Shown: positions 28,597 to 41,000 of the stretch, in pieces
How the letters are laid out: each line of letters starts with the position of its first letter
Numbering within the stretch: position 1 is the first letter of the stretch
DNA from: Petrolisthes cinctipes
Lineage: Eukaryota; Arthropoda; Malacostraca; Decapoda; Porcellanidae
Direction of reading: 5' to 3'
Length of the DNA: 64,000 bases
NCBI GenBank assembly: GCA_033782935.1
Contig: JAWQEG010000259.1
Coordinates: 3,946,001 to 4,010,000 of the forward strand
Notes under the pieces: model-generated
The model's input: the letters and a program-made list of their open reading frames with translations, nothing else
Told to the model about the DNA's origin: nothing
Databases searched by the model: none
Made by a program: the position numbers and the translations under genes

Positions 28597-28759
28597 CAGT
28601 CGGCGGCAAAAGTCCTGTCGCCTCACTAGCTTCACCGAGGCACTCAATGTTCATAGACTCGAAATTATTAGGTGTAGAAAACATGCGTATTTCTCGAGTC
28701 CATGAACAATGTGCGTCTCGGTGAAGCAGGTGAGGCGACAGGACTTCTGCCGCCGACTG
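28597..28759. mobile_element. Tc1/mariner-type MITE (163 bp, TA target duplication)
   Basis: This is the only non-satellite sequence in the window. It starts CAGTCGGCGGC and ends GCCGCCGACTG. The outer 43 bp of the two ends are inverted copies with 3 mismatches. Complementarity continues, with small gaps, to about 28,665 and from about 28,689, including TGTTCATAGACTCGA against its complement, leaving a loop of about 23 bp. GC is 84 of 163 (51.5%), well above the satellite. Removing it and one TA restores the satellite CATGTACAGATCG, so TA is the target duplication. TA duplication plus CAGT termini are hallmarks of the Tc1/mariner superfamily. It has no coding capacity, hence a non-autonomous foldback element. 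The family name is unknown. Confidence 0.88.
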
Positions 28760-28761
28760 TA
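28760..28761. other. MITE right target-site duplication (TA)
   Basis: This TA follows the right terminus and continues into satellite CAGATCGCTTCTGGG. It pairs with the TA at 28,595-28,596. Confidence 0.82.
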
Positions 28762-29502
28762 CAGATCGCTTCTGGGACCCCTAAATATCGAAATTTCGGG
28801 TGTTTTGGGACTGAATTTGAGATATCGACTTTTTGGCACCTAAAAGATCGATTTTTAGCATGTTTTTAGCCTATATTTTGAAAATATTCTAGCACTGAGT
28901 AAGCATGTACAGATTGCTTCTGGGACCTCAAAATATTGAATTTTCGGGTGTTTTGAGCCTGAATTTGAGATATAAACGGGTACAGAAGATACATGCACAT
29001 ATTGACTTTGGGCACCAAAAATATCGATTTTCAGCATGTTTTGGGCCTGAATTTTGAAAATACTCTAACACGGAGTAGGCATGTACAGATACCTTCTGGG
29101 ACCTCTAAATATCGAATTTTCGGGTGTTTTGGGACTGAATTTGAGATATCGATTTTTTGGCACCTAAAATATCGATTTTCAGCATGTTTTTAGCCTATGT
29201 TTTGAAAATATTCTAGCACTGTATAGGCATGTACAGATTGCTTCTGGGACCCCAAAATATTAAATTTTCGGGTGTTTTGAGCCTGAATTTGAGATATAAA
29301 CGGGTACAGAAGATACATGCACATATTGACTTTGGGCATCTAAAATATCGATTTTCAGCATGTTTTGGGCCTGTATTTTGAAAATACTCTAACACGGAGT
29401 AGGCATTTACAGATCGCTTCTGGGACCCCTAAATATCGAATTTTCGGGTGTTTTGGGACTGAATTTGAGATATCGACTTTTTGGCACCTAAAAGATCGAT
29501 TT
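28762..29502 (-). repeat. Irregular satellite downstream of the MITE
   Basis: The S monomer interrupted by the MITE resumes in register, followed by L and S monomers with scattered private changes (GAGTAAGCATG, GGGACCTCAAAAT, a TATAGGCATG near 29,222, GGCATTTACAG near 29,403). No genes are seen. Confidence 0.75.
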
Positions 29503-31350
29503 TTAGCATGTTTTTAGCCTATATTTTGAAAATATTCTAGCACTGTATAGATTGCTTCTGGGACCCCAAAATATTGAATTTTCGGGTGTTTTGAGCCTGA
29601 ATTTGAGATATAAACGGGTACAGAAGATACATGCACATATTGACTTTGGGCACCAAAAAGATCGATTTTCAGCATGTTTTGGGCCTGAATTTTGAAAATA
29701 CTCTAACACGGAGTAGGCATGTACAGATCGCTTCTGGGACCCCAAAATATCGAATTTTCGGGTGTTTAGGGCCAGAATTTGAGATATAAACGGGTACAGA
29801 AGATGCATGCACATATCGACTTTTGGGCACCTAAAAGATCGATATTCAGTATGTTTTTGGCCTGTATTTTGAAAATACCCTAATACGGAGTAGGCATGTA
29901 CAGATCGCTTCTGGGACCTCTAAATATCGAATTTTCGGGTGTTATGGGACTGAATTTGAGATATAGATTTTTTGGCACTTGTAATATCGATTTTTAGCAT
30001 CTTTTTAGCCTATATTTTGAAAATATTCTAACACTGTGTAGGCATGTACAGATTGCTTCTGGGACCCCAAAATATTGAATTTTCGGGTGTTTTGAGCCTG
30101 AATTTGATATATAAACGGGTACAGAAGATACATGCACATATTGACTTTGGGCATCTAAAATATCGATTTTCAGCATGTTTTGGGCCTGTATTTTGAAAAT
30201 ACTCTAACACTGAGTAGGCATGTACAGATTGCTTCTGGGACCCCAAAATATTGAATTTTTGGGTGTTTTGAGCCTGAATTTGAGATATAAACGGGTACTG
30301 AAGATGCATGCACATATCGACTTTTGTGCACCTAAAAGATCGATTTTCAGTATGTTTTGAGCATGTATTTTGAAAATACTCTAACACGGAGTAGGCATGT
30401 ACAGATCGCTTCTGGGACCCCTAAATATCGAATTTTCGGGTGTTTTGGGACTGAATTTGAGATATCGACTTTTTGGCACCTAAAAGATCGATTTTTAGCA
30501 TGTTTTTAGCCTATATTTTGAAAATATTCTAGCACTGTACAGATTGCTTCTGGGACCCCAAAATATTGAATTTTCGGGTGTTTTGAGCCTGAATTTGAGA
30601 TATAAACGGGTACAGAAGATACATGCACATATTGACTTTGGGCACCAAAAATATCGATTTTCAGCATGTTTTGGGCCTGAATTTTGCAAATACTCTAACA
30701 CGGAGTAGGCATGTACAGATCGCTTCTGGGACCCCAAAATATCGAATTTTCGGGTGTTTAGGGCCAGAATTTGAGATATAAACGGGTACATAAGATGCAT
30801 GCACATATCGACTTTTGGGCACCTAAAAGATCGATTTTCAGTATGTTTTTGGCCTGTATTTTGAAAATACTCTAACACGGAGTAGGCATGTACAGATACC
30901 TTCTGGGACCTCTATATATCGAATTTTCGGGTGTTATGGGACTGAATTTGAGATATAGATTTTTTGGCACCTATAATATCGATTTTTAGCATGTTTTTAG
31001 CCTATATTTTGAAAATATTCTAGCACTGTGTAGGCATGTACAGATTGCTTCTGGGACCCCAAAATATTGAATTTTCGGGTGTTTTGAGCCTGAATTTGAT
31101 ATATAAACGGGTACAGAAGATACATGCACATATTGACTTTGGGCATCTAAAATATCGATTTTCAGCATGTTTTGGGCCTGTATTTTGAAAATACTCTAAC
31201 ACTGAGTAGGCATGTACAGATTGATTCTGGGACCCCAAAATATTGAATTTTCGGGTGTTTTGAGCCTGAATTTGAGATATAAACGGGTACTGAAGATGCA
31301 TGCACATATCGACTTTTGTGCACCTAAAAGATCGATTTTCAGTATGTTTT
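29503..31350 (-). repeat. 992-bp tandem unit, about 1.9 copies
   Basis: Sites at 29,503 and 29,994 recur at 30,495 and 30,986. The unit is 501 + 491 bp. Both copies share GGTGTTATGGGACTG, the odd ATATAGATTTTTTGGCAC and TTTGATATATAAACG. They differ at CACTTGTAATATCG against CACCTATAATATCG, among other points. Confidence 0.8.
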
Positions 31351-32399
31351 GAGCATGTAGCATGTTTTTAGCCTATATTCTGGGACCCCAAAATATTGAA
31401 TTTTCGGGTGTTTTGAGCCTGAATTTGAGATATAAACGGGTACAGAAGATACATGCACATATTGACTTTGGGCACCAAAAATATCGATTTTCAGTATGTT
31501 TTGAGCATGTAGCATGTTTTTAGCCTATATTTTGAAAATATTCTAGCACTGAGTAGGCATGTACAGATTGCTTCTGGGACCCCAAAATATTGAATTTTCG
31601 GGTGTTTTGAGCCTGAATTTGAGATATAAACGGGTACAGAAGATACATGCACATATTGACTTTGGGCATCTAAAATATCGATTTTCAGCATGTTTTGGGC
31701 CTGTATTTTGAAAATACTCTAACACTGAGTAGGCATGTACAGATTGCTTCTGGGACCCAGAAATTTTGAATTTTCGGGTGTTTTGAACCTGAATTTGAGA
31801 TATAAACGGGTACTGAAGATGCATGCACATATCGACTTTTGGGCACCTAAAAGATCGATTTTCAGCATGTTTTTGGCCTGTATTTTGAAAATACTCTAAC
31901 ACAGAGTAGGCATGTACAGATACCTTCTGGGACCTCTAAATATCGAATTTTCGGGTGTTTTGGGACTGAATTTGATATATCGATTTTTTGGCACCTAAAA
32001 TGTCGATTTTTAGCATGTTTTTAGCCTATATTTTGAAAATATTCTAGCACTGTGTAGGCATGTACAGATTGCTTCTGGGACCCCAAAATATTGAATTTTC
32101 GGGTGTTTTGAGCCTGAATTTGAGATATAAACGGGTACAGAAGGTATATGCACATATTGACTTTGGGCATCTAAAATATCGATTTTCAGCATGTTTTGGG
32201 CCTGTATTTTGAAAATACTCTAACACTGAGTAGGCATGTACAGATTGCTTCTGGGTCCCCAAAATATTGAATTTTCGGGTGTTTTGAGCCTGAATTTCAG
32301 ATATAAACGGGTACTGAAGATGCATGCACATATCGACTTTTGTGCACCTAAAAGATCGATTTTCAGTATGTTTTGAGCATGTAGCATGTTTTTAGCCTA
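31351..32399 (-). repeat. Deletion-junction variants in an 872-bp repeat
   Basis: The fusion GAGCATGTAGCATGTTTTT occurs at 31,351, 31,503 and 32,375. It joins the start of one monomer to the next, skipping nearly a whole S monomer and leaving two tandem AGCATGT copies at the join. At 31,351 a second deletion follows (CCTATATT joined to CTGGGACCCC). Sites at 31,491 and 31,543 recur 872 bp later at 32,363 and 32,415, so the lesion was copied with its surroundings. Confidence 0.82.
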
Positions 32400-35300
32400 T
32401 ATTTTGAAAATATTCTAGCACTGAGTAGGCATGTACAGATTGCTTCTGGGACCCCAAAATATTGAATTTTCGGGTGTTTTGAGCCTGAATTTGAGATATA
32501 AACGGGTACAGAAGATACATGCACATATTGACTTTGGGCACCAAAAATATCGATTTTCAGCAAGTTTTGGGCCTGAATTTTGAAAATACTCTATCACGGA
32601 GTAGGCATGTACAGATCGCTTCTGGGACCCCAAAATATCGAATTTTCGGGTGTTTAGGGCCAGAATTTGAGATATAAACGGGTACAGAAGATGCATGCAC
32701 ATATCGACTTTTGGGCACCTAAAAGATCGATTTTCAGTATGTTTTTGGCCTGTATTTTGAAAATACTCTAACACGGAGTAGGCATGTACAGATACCTTCT
32801 GGGACCTCTAAATATCGAATTTTCGGGTGTTTTGGGACTGAATTTGAGATATCGATTTTTTGGCACCTAAAATGTCGATTTTTAGCATGTTTTTAGCCTA
32901 TATTTTTAAAATATTCTAGCACTGTGTAGGCATGTACAGATAGCTTCTGGGACCCCAAAATATTGAATTTTCGGGAGTTTTGAGCCTGAATTTGAGATAT
33001 AAACGGGTACTGAAGATGCATGCACATATCGACTTTTGTGCACATAAAAGATCTATTTTCAGTATGTTTTGAGCATGTATTTTGAAAATACTCTAACACG
33101 GAGTAGGCATGTACAGATCGCTTCTGGGACCTCTAAATATCGAATTTTCGGGTGTTTTGGGACTGAATTTGAGATATCGCCTTTTTGGCACCTAAAAGAT
33201 CGATTTTTAGCATGTTTTTAGCCTATATTTTGAAAATATTCTAGCACTGAGTAGGCATGTACAGATTGCTTCTGGGACCCCAAAATATTGAATTTTCGGG
33301 TGTTTTGAGCCTGAATTTGAGATATAAACGGGTACAGAAGATACATGCACATATTGACTTTGGGCACCAATAATATCGATTTTCAGCATGTTTTGGGCCT
33401 GAATTTCGAAAATACTCTAACACGGAGTAGGCATGTACAGATCGCTTCTGGGACCCCAAAATATCGAAGTTTCGGGTGTTTAGGGCCAGAATTTGAGATA
33501 TAAACGGGTACTGAAGATGCATGCACATATCGACTTTTGTGCACCTAAAAGATCGATTTTCAGTATGTTTTTGGCCTGTATTTTGAAAATACTCTAACAC
33601 GGAGTAGGCATTTACAGATCGCTTCTGGGACCTCTAAATATCGAATTTTAGGGTGTTTTGGGACTAAATTTGTGATATCGCCATTTTGGCACCTAAAAGA
33701 TTGATTTTTAGCATGTTTTTAGCCTATATTTTGAAAATATTCTAGCACTGAGTAGGCATGTACAGATTGCTTCTGGGACCCCAAAATATTGAATTTTCGG
33801 GTGTTTTGAGCCTGAATTTGAGATATAAACGGGTACAGAAGATACATGCACATATTGACTTTGGGCATCTAAAATATCGATTTTCAGCATTTTTTGGGCC
33901 TGTATTTTGAAAATACTCTAACACTGAGTAGGCATGTACAGATTGCTTCTGGGACCCCAAAATATTGAATTTTCGGGTGTTTTGAGCCTGAATTTGAGAT
34001 ATAAACGGGTACTGAAGATGCATGCACATATCGACTTTTGGGCACCTAAAAGATCGATTTTCAGTATGTTTTTGGCCTGTATTTTGAAAATACTCTAACA
34101 CGGAGTAGGCATGTACAGATACCTTCTGGGACCTCTAAATATCGAATTTTCGGGTGTTTTGGGACTGAATTTGAGATATCGATTTTTTGGCACCTAAAAT
34201 GTCGATTTTTAGCATGTTTTTAGCCTATATTTTTAAAATATTCTAGCACTGTGTAGGCATGTACAGATAGCTTCTGGGACCCCAAAATATTGAATTTTCG
34301 GGAGTTTTGAGCCTGAATTTGAGATATAAACGGGTACTGAAGATGCATGCACATATCGACTTTTGTGCACCTAAAAGATCGATTTTCAGTATGTTTTGAG
34401 CATGTATTTTGAAAATACTCTAACACGGAGTAGGCATGTACAGATCGCTTCTGGGACCTCTAAATATCGAATTTTCGGGTGTTTTGGGACTGAATTTGAG
34501 ATATCGCCTTTTTGGCACCTAAAAGATCGATTTTTAGCATGTTTTTAGCCTATATTTTGAAAATATTCTAGCACTGAGTAGGCATGTACAAATTGCTTCT
34601 GGGACCCCAAAATATTGAATTTTCGGGTGTTTTGAGCCTGAATTTGAGATATAAACGGGTACAGAAGATACATGCACATATTGACTTTTGGCATCTAAAA
34701 TATCGATTTTCAGCATGTTTTGGGCCTGTATTTTGAAAATACTCTAACACTGAGTAGGCATGTACAGATTGCTTCTGGGACCCCAAAATATTGAATTTTC
34801 AGGTGTTTTGAGCCTGAATTTGAGATATAAACGGGAACTGAAGATGCATGCACATATCGACTTTTGTGCACCTAAAAGATCGATTTTCAGTATGTTTTTG
34901 GCCTGTATTTTGAAAATACTCTAACACGGAGTAGGCATGTACAGATACCTTCTGGGACCTCTAAATATCGAATTTTCCGGTGTTTTGGGACTGAATTTGA
35001 GATATCGATTTTTTGGCACCTAAAATGTCGATTTTTAGCATGTTTTTAGCCTATATTTTGAAAATATTCTAGCACTGTGTAGGCATGTACAGATTGCTTC
35101 TGGGACCCCAAAATATTGAATTTTCGGGTGTTTTGAGCCTGAATTTGAGATATAAACGGGTACAGAAGATACATGCACATATTGACTTTGGGCACCAAAA
35201 ATATCGATTTTCAGCTTGTTTTGGGCCTGAATTTTGAAAATACTCTATCACGGAGTAGGCATGTACAGATCGCTTCTGGGACCCCAAAATATCGAATTTT

Positions 35301-37690
35301 CGGGTGTTTAGGGCCAGAATTTGAGATATAAACGGGTACAGAAGATGCATGCACATATCGACTTTTGGGCACCTAAAAGATCGATTTTCAGTATGTTTTT
35401 GGCCTGTATTTTGAAAATACTCTAACACGGAGTAGGCATGTACAGATACCTTCTGGGACCTCTAAATATCGAATTTTCGGGTGTTTTGGGACTGAATTTG
35501 AGATATCGATTTTTTGGCACCTAAAATGTCGATTTTTAGCATGTTTTTAGCCTATATTTTTAAAATATTCTAGCACTGTGTAGGCATGTACAGATAGCTT
35601 CTGGGACCCCAAAATATTGAATTTTCGGGAGTTTTGAGCCTGAATTTGAGATATAAACGGGTACTGAAGATGCATGCACATATCGACTTTTGTGCACATA
35701 AAAGATCGATTTTCAGTATGTTTTGAGCATGTATTTTGAAAATACTCTAACACGGAGTAGGCATGTACAGATCGCTTCTGGGACCTCTAAATATCGAATT
35801 TTCGGGTGTTTTGGGACTGAATTTGAGATATCGCCTTTTTGGCACCTAAAAGATCGATTTTTAGCATGTTTTTAGCCTATATTTTGAAAATATTCTAGCA
35901 CTGAGTAGGCATGTACAGATTGCTTCTGGGACCCCAAAATATTGAATTTTCGGGTGTTTTGAGCCTGAATTTGAGATATAAACGGGTACAGAAGATACAT
36001 GCACATATTGACTTTGGGCACCAATAATATCGATTTTCAGCATGTTTTGGGCCTGAATTTTGAAAATACTCTAACACGGAGTAGGCATGTACAGATCGCT
36101 TCTGGGACCCCAAAATATCGAATTTTCGGGTGTTTAGGGCCAGAATTTGAGATATAAACGGGTACTGAAGATGCATGCACATATCGACTTTTGTGCACAT
36201 AAAAGATCGATTTTCAGTATGTTTTTGGCCTGTATTTTGAAAATACTCTAACACGGAGTAGGCATGTACAGATCGCTTCTGGGACCTCTAAATATCGAAT
36301 TTTAGGGTGTTTTGGGACTAAATTTGAGATATCGCCATTTTGGTACCTAAAAGATCGATTTTTAGCATGTTTTTAGCCTATATTTTGAAAATATTCTAGC
36401 ACTGAGTAGGCATGTACAGATTGCTTCTGGGACCCCAAAATATTGAATTTTCGGGTGTTTTGAGCCTGAATTTGAGATATAAACGGGTACAGAAGATACA
36501 TGCACATATTGACTTTGGGCATCTAAAATATCGATTTTCAGCATTTTTTGGGCCTGTATTTTGAAAATACTCTAACACTGAGTAGGCATGTACAGATTGC
36601 TTCTGGGACCCCAAAATATTGAATTTTCGGGTGTTTTGAGCCTGAATTTGAGATATAAACGGGTACTGAAGATGCATGCACATATCGACTTTTGGGCACC
36701 TAAAAGATCGATTTTCAGTATGTTTTTGGCCTGTATTTTGAAAATACTCTAACACGGAGTAGGCATGTACAGATACCTTCTGGGACCTCTAAATATCGAA
36801 TTTTCGGGTGTTTTGGGACTGAATTTGAGATATCGATTTTTTGGCACCTAAAATGTCGATTTTTAGCATGTTTTTAGCCTATATTTTTAAAATATTCTAG
36901 CACTGTGTAGGCATGTACAGATAGCTTCTGGGACCCCAAAATATTGAATTTTCGGGAGTTTTGAGCCTGAATTGGAGATATAAACGGGTACTGAAGATGC
37001 ATGCACATATCGACTTTTGTGCACCTAAAAGATCGATTTTCAGTATGTTTTGAGCATGTATTTTGAAAATACTCTAACACGGAGTAGGCATGTACAGATC
37101 GCTTCTGGGACCTCTAAATATCGAATTTTCGGGTGTTTTGGGACTGAATTTGAGATATCGCCTTTTTCGCACCTAAAAGATCGATTTTTAGCATGTTTTT
37201 AGCCTATATTTTGAAAATATTCTAGCACTGAGTAGGCATGTACAGATTGCTTCTGGGACCCCAAAATATTGAATTTTCGGGTGTTTTGAGCCTGAATTTG
37301 AGATATAAACGGGTACAGAAGATACATGCACATATTGACTTTGGGCACCAATAATATCGATTTTCAGCATTTTTTGGGCCTGTATTTTGAAAATACTCTA
37401 ACACTGAGTAGGCATGTACAGATTGCTTCTGGGACCCCAAAATATTGAATTTTTTGGGTGTTTTGAGCCAGAATTTGAGATATAAACGGGTACTGAAGAT
37501 GCATGCACATATCGACTTTTGGGCACCTAAAAGATCGATTTTCAGTATGTTTTTGGCCTGTATTTTGAAAATACTCTAACACGGAGTAGGCATGTACAGA
37601 TACCTTCTGGGACCTCTAAATATCGAATTTTCGGGTGTTTTGGGACTGAATTTGAGATATCGATTTTTTGGCACCTAAAATGTCGATTTT
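32400..37690 (-). repeat. 1,327-bp units paired into 2,654-bp units
   Basis: The rare TTCGGGAGTTTTGAGCC appears at 32,973, 34,300, 35,627 and 36,954, exactly 1,327 bp apart. ATCGCCTTTTTGGC or ATCGCCTTTTTCGC recurs with the same step. Other marks recur only every second unit: ACTCTATCACGG (about 32,587 and 35,241), CGCCATTTTGG (about 33,679 and 36,333) and CATTTTTTGGGCC (about 33,889 and 36,543). The larger unit is therefore 2,654 bp, present twice. The size fits 501+501+325 bp, i.e. eight monomers (3 S and 5 L). Edges are approximate. Confidence 0.85.
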
Positions 37691-38090
37691 TAGCATGTTT
37701 TTAGCCTATATTTTGAAAATATTCTAGCACTGAGTAGGCATGTACAGATTGCTTCTGGGACCCCAAAATATTGAATTTTCGGGTGTTTTGAGCCTGAATT
37801 TGAGATATAAACGGGTACAGAAGATACATGCACATATTGACTTTGGGCACCAAAAATATCGATTTTCAGCATGTTTTGGGCCTGAATTTTGAAAATACTC
37901 TAACACGGAGTAGGCATGTACAGATCGCTTCTGGGACTCCAAAATATCGAATTTTCGGGTGTTTAGGGCCAGAATTTGAGATATAAACGGGTACAGAAGA
38001 TGCATTCACATATCGACTTTTGGGCACCTAAAAGATCGATTTTCAGTATGTTTTTGGCCTGTATTTTGAAAATACTCTAACATGGAGTAA
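37691..38090 (-). repeat. Short linking satellite segment
   Basis: S and L monomers between the 2,654-bp and 2,143-bp arrays. It resembles the end of the 2,143-bp unit but carries private changes (GGGACTCCAAAAT, GCATTCACATATCG, ACATGGAGTAAGCATG). No genes are seen. Confidence 0.7.
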
Positions 38091-41000
38091 GCATGTACAG
38101 ATACCTTCTGGGACCTCTAAATATCGAATTTTCGGGTGTTTTGGGACTGAATTTGAGATATCGATTTTTTGGCACCTAAAATGTCGATTTTTAGCATGTT
38201 TTTAGCCTATATTTTGAAAATATTCTAGCACTGTGTAGGCATGTACAGATTGCTTCTGGGACCCCAAAATATTGAATTTTCGGGTGTTTTGAGCCTGAAT
38301 TTGAGATATAAACGGGTACAGAAGATACATGCACATATTGACTTTGGGCATCTAAAATATCGATTTCCAGCATGTTTTGAGCCAGTATTTTGAAAATACT
38401 CTAACACTGAATAGGCATGTACAGATTGCTTCTGGGACCCCAAAATATTGAATTTTCGGGTGTTTTGAGCCTGAATTTGAGATATAAACGGGTACTGAAG
38501 ATGCATGCACATATCGACTTTTGTGCAATTAAAAGATCGATTTTCAGTATGTTTTGAGCATGTATTTTGAAAATACTCTAACACGGAGTAGACATGTACA
38601 GATCGTTTCTGGGACCCCTAAATATCGAATTTTCGGGTGTTTTGGGACTGAATTTTAGATATAAACGGGTACAGAAGATGCATGCACAAATCGACTTTTG
38701 AGAACCTAAAAGATCGATTTTCAGTATGTTTTTGGCCTGTATTTTGAAAATACTCTAACACGGAGTAGGCATGTACAGATACCTTCTGGGACCTCTAAAT
38801 ATCGAATTTTCGGGTGTTTTGGGACTGAATTTGAGATATCGATTTTTTGGCACCTAAAATATCGATTTTCAGCATGTTTTTAGCCTATATTTTGAAAATA
38901 TTCTAGCACAGTGTAGGCATGTACAGATTGCTTCTGGGACCCCAAAATATTGAATTTTCGGGTGTTTTGAGCCTGAATTTGAGATATAAACGGGTACAGA
39001 AGATATTGACTTTGGGCATCTAAAATATCGATTTTCAGCATTTTTTGGGCCTGTATTTTGAAAATACTTTAACACTGATGTACAGATTGCTTCTGGGACC
39101 CCAAAATATTGAATTTTCGGGTGTTTTGAGCCTGAATTTGAGATATAAACGGGTACTGAAGATGCATGCACATATCGACTTTTGGGCACCTAAAAGATCG
39201 ATTTTCAGTATGTTTTGGGCATGTATTTTGAAAATACTCTAACACGGAGTAGGCATGTACAGCTCGCTTCTGGGACCCCTAAATATCGGATTTTCGGGTG
39301 TTTTGGGACTGAATTGGAGATATCGACTTTTTGGCACCTAAAAGATCGATTTTTAGCATGTTTTAGCCTATATTTTGAAAATATTCTAGCACTGTACAGA
39401 TTGCTTCTGGGACCCCAAAATATTGAATTTTCGGGTGTTTTGAGCCTGAATTTGAGATATAAAAGGGTACAGAAGATACATGCACATATTGACTTTGGGC
39501 ATCTAAAATATCGATTTTCAGCATGTTTTGGGCCTGTATTTTGAAAATACTCTAACACTGAGTAGGCATGTACAGATTGCTTCTGGGACCCCAAAATATT
39601 GAATTTTCGGGTTTTTTGAGCCTGAATTTGAGATATAAACGGGTACTGAAGATGCATGCACATATCGACTTTTGTGCACCTAAAAGATCGATTTTCAGTA
39701 TGTTTTGAGCATGTATTTTGAAAATACTCTAACACGGAGTAGGCATTTACAGATCGCTTCTGGGACCCTTAAATATTGAATTTTCGGGTGTTTTGGGACT
39801 GAATTTGAGATATCGACTTTTTGGCACCTAAAAGATCGATTTTTAGCATGTTTTTAGCTTATATTTTGAAAATATTCTAGCACTGTACAGATTGCTTCTG
39901 GGACCCCAAAATATTGAATTTTCGGGTGTTTTGAGCCTGAATTTGAGATATAAACGGGTACAGAAGATACTTGCACATATTGACTTTGGGCACCAAAAAT
40001 ATCGATTTTCAGCATGTTTTGGGCCTGATTTTTGAAAATACTCTAACACGGAGTAGGCATGTACAGATCGCTTCTGGGACCCCAAAATTTCGAATTTTCG
40101 GGTGTTTAGGGCCAGAATTTGAGATATAAACGGGTACAGAAGATGCATGCACATATCGACTTTTGGGCACCTAAAAGATCGATTTTCAGTGTGTTTTTGG
40201 CCTGTATTTTGAAAATACTCTAACACGGAGTAGGCATGTACAGATACCTTCTGGGACCTCTAAATATCGAATTTTCGGGTGTTTTGGGACTGAATTTGAG
40301 ATATCGATTTTTTGGCACCTAAAATGTCGATTTTTAGCATGTTTTTAGCCTATATTTTGAAAATATTCTAGCACTGTGTAGGCATGTACAGATTGCTTCT
40401 GGGACCCCAAAATATTGAATTTTCGGGTGTTTTGAGCCTGAATTTGAGATATAAACGGGTACAGAAGATACATGCACATATTGACTTTGGGCATCTAAAA
40501 TATCGATTTCCAGCATGTTTTGAGCCAGTATTTTGAAAATACTCTAACACTGAATAGGCATGTACAGATTGCTTCTGGGACCCCAAAATATTGAATTTTC
40601 GGGTGTTTTGAGCCTGAATTTGAGATATAAACGGGTACTGAAGATGCATGCACATATCGACTTTTGTGCAATTAAAAGATCGATTTTCAGTATGTTTTGA
40701 GCATGTATTTTGAAAATACTCTAACACGGAGTAGACATGTACAGATCGTTTCTGGGACCCCTAAATATCGAATTTTCGGGTGTTTTGGGACTGAATTTTA
40801 GATATAAACGGGTACAGAAGATGCATGCACAAATCGACTTTTGAGAACCTAAAAGATCGATTTTCAGTATGTTTTTGGCCTGTATTTTGAAAATACTCTA
40901 ACACGGAGTAGGCATGTACAGATACCTTCTGGAACCTCTAAATATCGAATTTTCGGGTGTTTTGGGACTGAATTTGAGATATCGATTTTTTGGCACCTAA

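Noticed and set aside
28328..28684. A minus-strand ORF of 118 codons crossing from satellite into the MITE
   Set aside because: It is a chance fusion of satellite frame with half of a foldback element; the MITE has no coding content.
28597..28759. A hairpin non-coding RNA gene or terminator
   Set aside because: The TA target duplication, CAGT termini and restoration of the satellite on excision are better explained by a transposon-derived MITE; no promoter is visible.
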